DNA from: Enoplolaimus lenunculus
Lineage: Eukaryota; Nematoda; Enoplea; Enoplida; Thoracostomopsidae
Reading direction: 5' to 3'
Length of the DNA: 64,000 nucleotides
Assembly: GCA_030248215.1 (NCBI GenBank)
Contig: JASANG010003292.1
Location: 1 to 64,000 of the forward strand
Under the pieces are notes generated by a model, which made no database searches, was not told the DNA's origin, and was given only the letters and a program-made list of their open reading frames with translations. Both the position numbers and the translations under genes were made by a program. Below, in pieces: positions 1-10,328 of this stretch. The stretch's first letter is position 1. Each line of letters opens with the position of its first letter.

Positions 1-1204
1 CGGGAAAGTGGAAAATTTTGATGCCTAGATTTTTATTCTGGGTTGGTAGAGAAAAATCTGAAACACAGGATTTGGTTGGAAAACGGGAAAAGTGGAAAGT
101 TCTAATGCCTAGATTTTTACCCTGGCAGGAAAATCTGAAGCATATGTTTGATTTGGAAGACGGGAAAAGTGGAAAATTGAAATGCCAAGATATTTTCTTG
201 GTTAGTAAGAGAAATGTAAAGCAATGGTTGGAAAACGGGAAAAGTGGAAAATTCAAGCGTAGGGCACAGGTTTTGGTTGGAAAACGGGAAAAGTGGAAAA
301 TTCTAATGCCTAGATTTTATCCCTGGGTGGTAAGAAAAATCTGAAGCATAGGTTTTGGTTGGAAAACGGGAAAAGTGGAAAATTCAAATGCCTAGATTTT
401 CCCTGGGTTGGTAGGGAAAATCTGAAGCAAAGGTTTCGGTTGGAAACCTGGGTTCGTAGGGAAAATCTGAAGCATAGGTTTCGGTTGGAAAACGGGAAAA
501 GTGGAAAATTTTAATGCCTAAATTTTTGTTTCGGTTAGTAGGGAAAATCTGAAGCATAGGTTTTGGATGGAAAACGGGAAAAGTGGAAAATTTTAATACC
601 TAAATTTATCCTAGGTTGGTGGAGTATATCTAAAGCGTAGGTCTAGGTTGGAAAACAGGAAAAAGTAGAAAAATTAAAGGCCTAGATTTACCTTAGGTTG
701 GTAGGGAAAGTCTGAAGCATAGATTTTGGTTGGAAAACGGGAAATAAGGAAAATTTTAGTGCCTAGATTTACCCTGGGTTGGTAGGGAAAATGTTGGAAA
801 ACGTGTAGGTTTTGAGTTGAAAAGACGGGAAAAGTGGAAAATTTAAAGGCCTAGATTTACCTTAGGTTGGTAGGGGAAAATTCTGAAGCATAGATTTTGG
901 TTGGAAAACAGGAAAATAAGGAAAATTTTAGTGCCTAGATTTACCCTGGGTTGGTAGGGAAAATCTGAAGCATAGGTTTCGGTTGGAAAACAGGGAAAAG
1001 TGGAAAATTTAAAGGCCTAGATTTACCTTAGGTTGGTAGGGAAAGTCTGAAGCATAGATTTTGGTTGGAAGACGGGAAATATGGAAAATTTTAGTGCCTA
1101 GATTTACCTTTAGGTTGGTAGGAAAAATATGAAGCATAGGTTTCGGTTGTATATAAAATGGGAAAAGTGGAAAATTTAAACGCCTAAGATTTACCCTGGG
1201 TTAG
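1..1204 (-). repeat. About 81-bp satellite, left-arm block 1
   Basis: Tandem copies of a unit containing CGGGAAAAGTGGAAAATT, GCCTAGATTT, CTGGGTTGGTAGGGAAAATC and TGAAGCATAGGTTTTGGTTG. Monomer divergence is modest, with several short or rearranged units. Orientation is opposite to the main array at 18.3-25.8 kb, as expected from the mirror arrangement. The block is cut by the window edge. Confidence 0.95.
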
Positions 1205-1372
1205 AAGTCAGCGACGACCAAATTTGATATATTTATGTTCCCTCGACTTTCCGGCCATTAATAGCCAACAACGTCTTTCTAACTCTGTAAAGTCAACTTT
1301 GTCCATTGCACTGTTCCGCTCCGCGGTTTCTTGTTTTTGACTAGTTGCAACCAAGGGGAAATCTAGACGTAG
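1205..1372. other. Non-satellite spacer where the satellite changes orientation
   Basis: About 165 bp without the 81-bp motif, containing GTCAGCGACGACCAAATTTG and CTCCGCGGTTTCTTG. The satellite on its left reads in one orientation and on its right in the other. The same spacer appears mirrored at about 18,141-18,290. I see no gene in it. Confidence 0.8.
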
Positions 1373-1825
1373 ACATTTTCCACTTTTCCAAACAAAACCT
1401 ATGCTTCAAACTTATTACTACCCCAGGTAAAATTTAGGCGTTTAAATTTACCACTTTTCTTCAACCAAAACCTATGCTGCACATTTTTCCTCCAACCAAG
1501 GGAAAATCTAGGCGTTTAACTTTTCCACTTTTCCCGTTTGTCGACCAAAACCTATGCTTCAGATTTTTCCTACCAACCAAGGAAAAATATACGGCGTTTA
1601 AATTTTCCACTTTTTCTCAAACCCAAACCTATGCTTCAACTTTTTTCCCTACCAACCCAGGAATAATGTTAAGCTTTTAAAATTCCCACTTTCCCCTCTT
1701 TCAAAACGAACTTTACTGTACAGTTTTTACCTTCCTAACCAGGAATATGCCCACTAATGATTTTTCCACTTTTCCACACAAAACCTATGCCCGTGATTTT
1801 TCCTACCAACCAGTGAAAAATCAGT
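1373..1825 (+). repeat. About 81-bp satellite, left-arm block 2, inverted relative to block 1
   Basis: Five to six diverged monomers reading TTTTCCACTTTTCCC, AACCAAAACCTATGCTTC and CTACCAACC on the + strand. They are more divergent than the main array, as expected for the edge of a tandem array. Confidence 0.9.
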
Positions 1826-2083
1826 CGTCATACAGGAGTGGCTGCGATGCACTCCTGGTCATAAGTTTTCCACCCTGGAAAAGTGGAAGCCCCTGATCTA
1901 TACATGGGCCTAATTTTCGAACCAGTGAATGCTCGCAGCTCAAAATTTAGCGTATTTTTCTCATTTGATTAGCTTTCCTTCCTATACTAATCTTAATCTT
2001 GCATTCAGCAACTACAATAGCGAGTTGAAAACCTAATAACTGATAATCGTTGCTATACATATTTGGAGTTCGGGCTCTAGCCA
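1826..2083 (-). mobile_element. Terminal segment of MITE family A at the satellite edge (left-arm copy)
   Basis: Contains a hairpin CAGGAGTG...CACTCCTG, then sequence related to the family A ends seen alone at 32,609-32,840 and 56,500-56,716, finishing near GGGCTCTAGCC. It is the mirror copy of 17,393-17,650, where the role of these ends in enclosing the satellite is described. Confidence 0.7.
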
Positions 2084-3000
2084 AGAAATGTAACCGAATA
2101 TCCGTTATCGTTTCCGGTAAAAATCCGTTAGTCTCCATTATAGAAATAACGGAAATTATGTTATTTTTATGTTCAAAATTCATTATAAATCACGTATAAA
2201 TCTCGCAATTGTTCGTCGCAGATATGTTGCAATTGTTTGAAGCGGAATAAAAATTGACATAAATCCATAAATCTTACAAATTTCGATGCATCCAACATTT
2301 TTCCTCCCGAATCTTTTGAAAAACCGGTGAATATACGTAGGCCTCAATTGTTTGCAAAAAAATAAAACATTTTTGGCGCTTTTATACTTCAATGTCCGTT
2401 TTCCGTTTCTTTCATTCTGATCACATTCCGTTTCCGTTTTCCGGTATTTTAACTATCCGTTTACAACGGGATATACAACCGGAGGTCTGGTTCCAGCTCT
2501 GGCTCCGGCAGAAAATCGGCCTCCGGCTGTGGCTCCGGTCGAATTCTTTGCCGTAGGTTACGGCGATTTCGGTAGTAAAATTTTGCATAATTTCGCAAAA
2601 TTTATGTTTAGCGCGTTTCGTTCTGCTTGTCACAATTTTCAGAGAATTTCGAAAGTTCGCAGAAAATTAGCGTATTAAAACCAAACAACTTAACAACATA
2701 TTGCAGATATTGGCTAATATTAACTAATTAACCGTCATGGTTACTACATAATTTCGCCTCACCTCCGGCAAGATTCGTTGACCCCCGGTTCCGGTATTTT
2801 CACCTCCGGTTGCACCCTGACTTACACCGTAACGCCAGGGTGTAACCATATATAGTTTTCGGTAAAAATCGTTTTCTCGTAGCCGTTAGAAACATTTAAC
2901 TTCAACTCAATATCCGTTTTCCGTTCCCGTTATTTTTGCTATCCGTGTATACTCTGGCTTCGGCAGAATTAACTGCCGAAGGTTCTGGCAATTGCAGTAA
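2084..3000. mobile_element. Cluster of nested hAT-like MITE remnants (left arm)
   Basis: Repeated TTCCGTTTTCCG, ATATCCG and CTCCGGC motifs with ends resembling TGCACCCTG (2,811-2,819) and CAGGGTGTAACC (2,838) mark two or three overlapping short elements of the CAGGGTGCAACCGG family. Boundaries inside the cluster are uncertain. Translated frames here follow the repeats and have no recognisable protein. Confidence 0.6.
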
Positions 3001-3172
3001 GTAGTGAAATTTTGCATATTTTTACATTTATTTGTTTGGAGCATCTCGTTTTAACTTTCTTGAGAAAATAGCAGACATGTTGTAAATAGTAAGCAACAAA
3101 ACCGACAGAATTAAGTAATTTTTGCTTCGCGTAGGCTTCGGTTAGGAATATGCTTGATACTGTCCCACCCTA

Positions 3173-3278
3173 CATTAGCCAGCTTAGGCTTAGGAACACA
3201 CCCTTGCAACGCTATTAGGCTAACAATTCGCAATTCCTTAATTTACTGTTACGCCCCTAAAAGTAACACTGGCGAAAA
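3173..3278. mobile_element. MITE family F copy, short (left arm)
   Basis: One end reads GCTTAGGCTTAGGAA and the other TTACGCCCCTAAAAGTAACA, matching the family F ends described at 41,649. Mirrored at 16,198-16,303. The surrounding 3.28-3.85 kb shows no gene. Confidence 0.55.
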
Positions 3279-3848
3279 AGCAATCACACTCGCAGTTTAA
3301 TAGAACATTCAAGATTTACTTAATGAATAACAGACAAAATAAATAAAATTTTAAAGATACAACAAAACAAAACCGTAACTGAGACCCTCAAGCAAGCTCT
3401 GATGCTTACGCAGATGTGTATTATATAGCGGCAACCATTCGTAACAATGTTATTACTTATAACCTAATCACAGTGCAGCTGAACCAGGATCAGGGTTCCA
3501 AGTCAACCAACAAAAATTGCCGTAACAGGAACCAAATCAATACATTTTTCAATGCCGAAGTAACTGTTTGGTAACTAAAAGGGACTTTGGCCATACGGCC
3601 CATGTTAATTATAAATGCCTGCCCTTTCGAAGACGAAGACTGAGCAATTCTATTACCTGGAAGGCGTAGGTTTAGTAAAACGACCAATAATTAACGCAAT
3701 TTTGGATTAGAATGTTTTTTCATTGTTCACAACACTAGAGGAACAACTTTATAACCATTGTTAGCTCTATAATGGCGTTAATCTGCATGTCAAATTTATT
3801 TAGAATATACTGATCCTGCAATTTAGTCAGAATACAGGATCTTCCGAC

Positions 3849-4229
3849 CAGGGTGCAAAGCGGTACTGCATTATGCCGGAATCGGAGCAGCAATTTAATA
3901 CAAATTGGGACTATAAAATTTGTGACTATACGAATAATTTGTATTAAAAAGTACAATATTGATTTAGGGTGTCTGTTGACTGGCAATAACTCTCAAAAAC
4001 GTCGCATGAACAAATTGACAATCTTTATTTCGCCTCTGTAAAGCTAAACTACGAATCAATTAGTGATAAAATGAACTTATCGAAAACAAATTAATCGATA
4101 ATGAAGCTGAATTTTTATACAACATACGATGACAAGTAGGTCTAAAATTAAAATGTGGAAATTCCGATTCTGGTTGAATCGTTTCTAAATCAGAATTCCA
4201 ATCGGCATCGGAATTCCGATTGCACCATG
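3849..4229. mobile_element. hAT-like MITE, CAGGGTGCAAAGCGG subfamily
   Basis: A 381-bp element with ends CAGGGTGCAAAGCGG and CCGATTGCACCATG, flanked by a perfect 8-bp target duplication CTTCCGAC (3,841-3,848 and 4,230-4,237). An 8-bp duplication with CAGGG-type ends is the usual hAT signature. It has no coding capacity. The mirror copy at 15,247-15,627 differs by several substitutions. Confidence 0.85.
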
Positions 4230-4329
4230 CTTCCGACCCCTCGACAACTATCACATTTGCGTCTCCTAATAGCAGATATTTACATATAATGCAGTACCGC
4301 TATAGAACCTAACATTAACTTATCTGCTA

Positions 4330-4401
4330 TGACACCGCAGCACGAACTCCCAGCACACGGGTTGTTAGTCCACTGCTCTAACCACTATAGCTAATGCCGC
4401 C
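4330..4401 (-). repeat. tRNA-like SINE head or tRNA pseudogene (left-arm copy)
   Basis: On the minus strand there is an A-box-like TAGCTATAGTGGTTAGAGCA, an anticodon-arm-like GGACTAACAACCC and a weak B-box-like GGGAGTTCGTGC. The T-arm is degenerate (GTTCGTGC instead of GTTCGAATC), so it is unlikely to be a working tRNA gene. It lies just downstream of the CDK5RAP3 stop. Mirrored at 15,075-15,146. Confidence 0.5.
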
Positions 4402-4479
4402 AATCTCCACATCGTAGCAGGCCTATGTTCATAGCGTGTATGTTGCACCAATATTGTGCCATAAACTCCCAAATCTAAT

Positions 4480-7400
4480 TCAACCTGTGGCTGCGCTAAC
4501 GGCGCCCATAATATTCACCGGCCGATTTTTGTACTTTTTCGAAATTTCAGCTTCAATTTGAGCTTTCAATTCTTTCGTCTGTTCAATTGTTCTTTGCAGA
4601 ACGGGTTGCAAATTACATGCTTCAGTTTCAAGTTCACCTTGTCGCTCAACCATCAAACGTATGAGATGATCGTATTTTTGTTTTTGTGCACGTTTCCGTG
4701 TTAATTCGTCTGTCAAATGATCGAGATATCTGAAGCAGAGTTTCGACATTATTAAAATAGCCAATGTTACTTTATGTTCTCAAAAGTAAGCCTAAGTAAA
4801 ATAACTCTAAAGCTTAAGCTTTAACTATTGGAGTCCCGTTGAAAAACGGTACGACACTCAAAGTAACATGCGCCATTATTATTACTACCACACCAATTTT
4901 GACTGCTAAGGCGTGTCCGAATAAACCCAGACGAAAGCCTACACAGAACACAAACCTTCCAGTCTCTAATTCCCCAAGTCTTCCTGTCTTTCAGTGGACA
5001 GGCCCCTATAATCAATGAGTCCTTATTATAAAGAAACGTAAATACGCATAAACACCATTTAGACATCTCTGAAAGGCATTTTTGCGTTGTTTCACACAAG
5101 TACAATGCCTTAATAGTATTAAGCTGTTTGACCTGAACTTTCCAAACCACTAAATCACAACAACCAGAACTCTTTCCAGTCATCACCGCACATAATTATA
5201 TACTATTGACAATTATCCTACTTCTAGAACAATTTAATGTCTTGCGGCATGGTCTACTTGTTAGGTTTGGCACACCTTACTTCAGCTACAACTCAATACG
5301 GCACTTCGTAGAGGATTCAGCTACTGTTCAAAACGGCATTTTTAAAAAGATTATAAATCGATTGAAATCAACGTTAACCCAACCAGCAAAACATCAACAA
5401 TACTTCAAACAATACACGCCAATGTCCTTAGGACTGCGTTATACTAGTGCGGGTCTTGTTGAAAATTTATTTTGACAAACAACAAGCGGTAAAATATAAC
5501 TCTGTTTGTGATGGGTGATGCTGTGCCGTGGCGTTCATTGGCGAACCCAAGGGGGGCAGTACAATAGGGGTCAAAACCAAGATGGTGTATTACAGTTTAA
5601 TATTAAAGTGTGTTCGGATTCTCGCTCGATCGTTTTTTAGTTTCTAAATTTGCTACTTGGGATATCTGATGGTGGACGGCGCCACGCGGAATAAAAAAAG
5701 CAGCAAAGCCTAACGCTTTCATCAAAACTAAAACTACTTTTACCTTTTAGACCCACGAATTTTGAACAAATGTTGCTTGTACGAATCAGCGAGTTCTGTG
5801 AGTAAATTGTCGACGTGGTTGAGCCACACTTCGATCTCATGCTCAGGACGGTCAATTCCAACTGGAGCCGACTGACTGACCAAGAATTCCGCCGGATGAG
5901 GATGACGAACGGAACGCAAGCGAGTTTTAAGGAATGTTCCCAGCTGAAATTCATACAGTATAATATTAGGCTCACGTGTCAACTCACTCTTTTTGCGGTT
6001 TTTGCCAAAGGGATTTTCGGAACTTTTTCAGTTGCTAACGCAAAAACCACTCCATTTCTGCGATATTAAAAAGGCGAAACCATTATTTGACTAAGTAAGG
6101 AATTAGTCAAGCCTATACAAAAAGTTTGCAGCTCGTCTACTACAGCAAGAAAATACTTTATTAGTACAAACCGTAGTTAGCCTGTTTGAATACAATAGTA
6201 TTATACACCTGCTACCAAACAAACATCTGTTGCGAACTGATGATAGGCTCCAGTTACACAAAATATTTTTAGAGAACTGACACCTGACCGCGAATGTACA
6301 CTGCAATAAGTACAATAAGCTGACAGCAAAACATGACAAAATGAAATTATACCTCCTTTAAATCTCGAACGAAAAGCTTTCGCGTTTCTGGATGTTCAAG
6401 CACACTGAGTGCATCTTCATTTCTAGCAATCCTATCTGCAAAATAACAAACATTTCCGCTGTTTACACCTAAGTCACGTATATTCATGTTCTTACCGCGC
6501 CAAACGCCACGCCCGTAAATTCAATCCAAGGTGCAACCGGAATTACAATTTACCGAAACCGGAATTTGAAAATTTTACCGGAACCGGAAAGTGAAAAATG
6601 CATTTCACCAAAAATTTCATTTTAATCTTATTTTTTGCTCTGTTAGTTGTGAAATAACCTTAGTCGAACATAGGTATTTATTTTATTTGTTGTATTTTAG
6701 ATTTTCATCATCGACTGAAGTGAAATCCAGCAAGCAGTGGCTTTCAAAAGAGATTCTTAAAAATTAGCAAAGTTAAGAAAACGGCCAAATTATAACACCG
6801 GAATTTTTAAATAAAGTAAAAATTAACCGGAACAGGAAGGTGAAAAAATGCCGGAACCGGAATTCGGTTGCACCCTGATTCACTCATACGCTTAACCCCA
6901 TAACGAAGCTTAAATTACTTCATCTGCATCAGTAGCCAAGTCTGCCTGAGCCAAACGTGTTTAAAAGAGTGAAACGTGACCGTTTAATGCCGAGCTAAAT
7001 TTGTTTAGAGCGTTACACACGGCCGTTTAGCGCCTTTCACAATTACTAGAAAGTCCCGATTGCAGTCGTGGTTATTGTCGCCGCAGAAGACATCGACCGC
7101 ATTACCTAGTTTGGAATAGGATTGCGGAAGCAGTTTATTCTACCCATAACTGTTTTCTGCAACTGCATTTCAAATTGCACTGCCTTAGCGATGCAGCAAC
7201 TACTTAACTTACCTGCCGGAGCGTTGTTTGATATCGATCCGATTATCAAGTCCGGGTCTATGTCTTCAACTACCGTAATGGCATCTTGCAACACACTCAC
7301 ATCCAGCTCAACACCGTCTCCAAAATCAATTGCACTATCATCGCAGTCCAAAACATTAACCATATCTTCACCGAAGTCAATCTGAAAAAACAACCTAAAC

Positions 7401-9535
7401 GAGTACAATAATAACCAAATCTTTTCAGCAACAAACAGAATACTATTTGATGACGTCACCAGAATTGTACAGCCAATAAAACCCTTCGTCAATTTCATTT
7501 ACCAAATTCAGCTCACTAAAATAACATCAATGCGGGATGCCAACCGATTATTTAACAACCAGATTATAAGCCCTAAATAAATTAATAATCGTGAATTTGT
7601 ATACGCATCCTTGCAAAAAGCCAATATGCATTTCCGCATCGACGAAGTCATTCCCATGACTTCAACGGGATCGGTAGATCCCAAGCTGTGTGCCTATCGC
7701 AAGTGTTTCCTGGATCCACCCCTGTGTTACTATACCACTGCCTGGTCCCCAGCATCGTTTCCTTCATCACATTCATACGCTAGTTGCCGTTCCACTTTCA
7801 CTGGTTCAAGTCCATACTTCCATTGGTAATACGTTGTATTGCCATACTTCGATAAATGTTTCAAAAATTCCAAAACTTCTAGCGTCTGTTTTGAAACGCA
7901 ATCGTTTCTGAAAAAATCATAAAGTAGTCAGTCAACAATTAAGATATTGATATCTTCGGTTTATACTGCCGAACGAAAAAACATTACCGGTAGCCAGGGT
8001 GCAACCAGAATTCCGTTTCCGGTTCCGACAATTTTTGACCTTCCGGTCCCGGTAACTTTTTACCGGCATTAAAAATTCCGTATTAAATTTTGGTCGGTGG
8101 AAATTAAGGTATTTTACTAAAAAATGACGATAAATATTAAATAATTTTATTAGTATAGTATGCAAACCTTGACAATCGCCGAAAATAAGCCATTGCAGGT
8201 AGATTACGCTTCCGCGGATTATGAAAATCAAAAATACAACAGATAAAATGAATACCTATCTCCAACTAAGGGTGATTTCACCAATAATATTGTAAAAAGA
8301 AAATTAAAGTGATTTTTTCGGTACCATGTATTTATCATTTTCCGGTTATCCGGTAATTTTTAAAATTCCGATTCCGGTTTCGGTAAATTGTAATTCCGGT
8401 TGCACCCTGCCGGTAGCAGATAACTATAAACAGTGTAACGTTTAACAATTGAATCATAACGCAGATTGTTAATCCTTTAAAGAATTACTGCGACGAACAC
8501 ATACACAAGTAGGAAAGCAGGCTATACTCGGTTTTACACTAGCAGCTTCGGCTGTAAATATTGTAAATGTTTACCCTTGAATTTTGAACAATACTGTAGT
8601 CCTGAACAAACCTATGCCGCTATCTATACCAAATCTAATAAAATTAAGACAAGAAAACATATAACTGTTTTTTACAAATTCCAGAACGCCAAACCGAACT
8701 GAATTGCACAGGAATCGAAAGAGTAAATTTGAAATATTTATAACAGAATTGTGACTAGAAATTTCCGGTGATAATGTACTCTCTTATGGCGGTCGAGTTA
8801 TATGATATAATGTATATACGCCATGCTCCTGTCAATGATGAATTCTACGGAATCGGAGCTGGTTTGGACTCGCAATTATATGTCTGTATCCTCAAATGTG
8901 TGAAGTGTGAAGTACGTATTACAAGTTGGTGATTGATGCTGGAACTTTGGAATCAGTGAATGACGCACTTCGAAATTTAGAACATTGTTTCACATTTGAT
9001 TTGTCGTACTTCTGTACAAATTTTGTCATTCGGAACTGCAGCAGTGTGACGCTATCCGAATTTACGCATATGGGCCTTAACCGGAATCGGAATTTCATCT
9101 GCACTCTAAATTTCTTTTACATCCCAGTGTAATCAAGAAACCAACTGATGTGATTACGCACCCATTACCCAACGTAAATCGTCTGAACGCTTCATAGTAA
9201 TCAACTGCATCAACAGCAAGTCTTTGTGTGCGTTGAGTTACTTCCGCCAAATATTCCGGCAGCGAATCGCCAAGTTTTACCAGCTCGGATTTTATGTGTT
9301 CGCCCTAGAAAAAAGCGACAAAAGCGTACGTTACCACTAAAACTAACACAGGTTACAGAAACTACATTTAAACTACGTTGCTTAAAATTTTTTTGCATGC
9401 GCAAATATTTGCAGCAACAGCATTTAAGTTACAAAGTAACACTAACCTTAATGTCCATTTTGCAACATTCCTGATTAAAACTTGATCTGCATCTTTTGAC
9501 AACCGTTGATAGTCTTTTTCCTTCTTTTTTGCTTC
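4480..9535 (-). CDS. CDK5RAP3: CDK5RAP3 (C53/LZAP), 3' seven exons, left-arm copy
   Basis: Adaptor of the UFL1-DDRGK1 UFM1-ligase complex at the ER, acting in UFMylation and C53-dependent ER-phagy. Minus-strand exons in coding order: 9535-9447, 9304-9174, 7907-7736, 7381-7213, 6435-6353, 5943-5744, 4729-4480 (TGA at 4480-4482). Diagnostic stretches match the vertebrate protein in order: GEHIKSELVKLGDSLPEYLA, NTTYYQWKYGLEP, IDFG motifs, ALSVLEHPETR, SKRYLDHLTDEL, and the C-terminal KNRPVNIMG (human GRPVNLMG, from memory). The N-terminal exons are absent: the gene is cut by the hinge of the inverted repeat. Junction phases agree except 9447/9304, where joining as drawn is one base out of frame, perhaps sequence error near the hinge. 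MITEs occupy several introns. No promoter is present. Confidence 0.9.
4760..4874. mobile_element. MITE family F copy in the last CDK5RAP3 intron (left arm)
   Basis: Ends read GCCAATGTTACTTTATG and CTCAAAGTAACATGCGCC, with CTTAGGCTT and AAGCTTAAGCTTT inside. Mirrored at 14,602-14,716. I see no clear target duplication. Confidence 0.65.
6527..6877. mobile_element. hAT-like MITE, CAGGGTGCAACCGGAATT subfamily
   Basis: A 351-bp element with ends CAAGGTGCAACCGGAATT and CCGGAATTCGGTTGCACCCTG. The flanking 8-mers ATTCAATC and ATTCACTC (7 of 8 identical) are the target duplication. Runs of CCGGAA units lie at both ends. It sits in an intron of CDK5RAP3 and is mirrored at 12,599-12,949. Confidence 0.85.
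7995..8409. mobile_element. hAT-like MITE with perfect 8-bp target duplication
   Basis: A 415-bp element beginning CAGGGTGCAACC and ending GGTTGCACCCTG, flanked by CCGGTAGC on both sides (7,987-7,994 and 8,410-8,417). CCGGAA-rich subterminal repeats flank an AT-rich core with no coding capacity. Mirrored at 11,070-11,481. Confidence 0.9.
8860..9080. mobile_element. Relic of MITE family A in a CDK5RAP3 intron
   Basis: Shows the family's order of landmarks: a left end near ATATGTCTGTATCCTCAAAT, then ACAAGTTGGTGATTGATGC, GAATCAGTGAATG, CGAAATTTAGAACATTGTTT, and a right end near ACGCATATGGGCC. It is strongly diverged; boundaries are approximate. Confidence 0.5.
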
Positions 9536-9593
9536 CTGCAAAAAACAATACATTCACACAGGGATATAAAACTTAGAGGTTATATCTTCCAAA

Positions 9594-9960
9594 CAGGGTG
9601 CAAAGCGGAATTGGATTATACCGGAATTGGAACTGGAACAGCAAATTTATACCGGAATTGTAATCGGGATCGGAACTAGAAATTTTGTGACTGAACGGAT
9701 AATTGTTTTGACAGATACAGTGTTGGTTTATGGTGTGTTAGCTGGCAATAATTTTCAAAAAGGTCGCATGAACAGAATTGGGCGATGGTTTTTGGTTCCG
9801 TAAAGGTAAACTACAATCAATTATTAATAAGTTAAATGATCGAAAGCAATTCAATGGATAAATAACACAGAATTTGTATGCAACGTATCACAAGTAAGAT
9901 TAAAATTAAAATTTCAAAATTCCTATTCCGATTAATTGTGCATTCGGAATAGGAACCCCC
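9594..9960. mobile_element. hAT-like MITE in which the inverted-repeat hinge falls
   Basis: Starts CAGGGTGCAAAGCGGAATTG at 9,594, like the element at 3,849. Its far end (CCGATTAATTGTGCATTC near 9,928-9,945) resembles the expected CCGATTGCACCCTG but is altered, and the sequence then turns into the complementary arm. The 8 bases before it, CTTCCAAA, have no matching duplicate on the far side, as expected if the hinge replaced it. Confidence 0.65.
9705..9960. other. Unpaired loop at the hinge of the inverted repeat
   Basis: These 256 bases have no partner in the opposite arm. They continue the hAT-like MITE that begins at 9,594. They end in a perfect 12-bp inverted repeat (TTCCTATTCCGA at 9,920-9,931, complement at 9,944-9,955) with a 12-base loop, followed by CCCCC and the cytosine-free tract. 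The loop belongs in sequence to the left-arm side: it is what the template would read before turning round, with the matching part of the complement missing. Confidence 0.8.
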
Positions 9961-10328
9961 AAAAAATTATTGTTTAGTTAAAATTTGTTTTATGATTATT
10001 TGTATATTTGTGTTAGTTATTGGTATATATTGTTTGGTTTGGAAGATATTAGTTTTATATTGTTTTAGGAGATTGGTTTTTTGAGGAAGAAGAGGAGATA
10101 TTATGTTGTTAAAGATGGAGATTGAATTATAGGATGTTGAATGGAATTAGGTTAGTGTTATTTGTATTAATGTGTTGTGAATATTTGGATGAAAAAAATT
10201 TTAGAGGTAGTTTATGTAGTTTTGTATGTGTTAGTTTTAGTGGTAGTAGTTTTGTTGTTTTTTAGGGAAATAATGAGTGGAATTGGGATTGTGGGATATT
10301 TGGGGAGAGAAGTTGTGTTGTGAGTGTA
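9961..10328. other. Cytosine-free tract, 368 bp with no C on the + strand
   Basis: Not one cytosine occurs on the + strand between the C at 9,960 and the C at 10,329, although flanking DNA has ordinary C content. Read as reverse complement, the tract aligns with left-arm 9,198-9,704. Shared blocks include CCACTAAAACTAACACA, ACACTAACCT and ATCTTCCAAAC. Where the left arm has G, this tract has A or nothing. About 507 bases of the left arm are represented by 364 here, so both deletion and C-to-T type change are involved. The tract covers most of a CDK5RAP3 coding exon that is intact in the left arm. It is either a basecalling failure after a strand turn-around or extreme strand-specific cytosine loss. 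Confidence 0.95.

Larger units (their letters stand above)
1..9704. repeat. Left arm of a giant inverted repeat (over 9.7 kb)
   Basis: This whole stretch reappears in reverse complement at 9,965-19,475. Paired positions sum to 19,476 from about 3.5 to 8.2 kb, to 19,474-19,475 nearer the left edge, and drift to 19,521 at about 9.1 kb because the right arm has lost small pieces there. All open frames between 4,480 and 8,231 are identical to their right-arm partners. Differences elsewhere are small indels, homopolymer-length changes and patches of substitutions inside transposon copies. The arm runs off the window edge inside the satellite, so its full length is unknown. This is the better-preserved arm near the hinge, because two CDK5RAP3 exons are readable here and not in the right arm. 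Confidence 0.97.
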
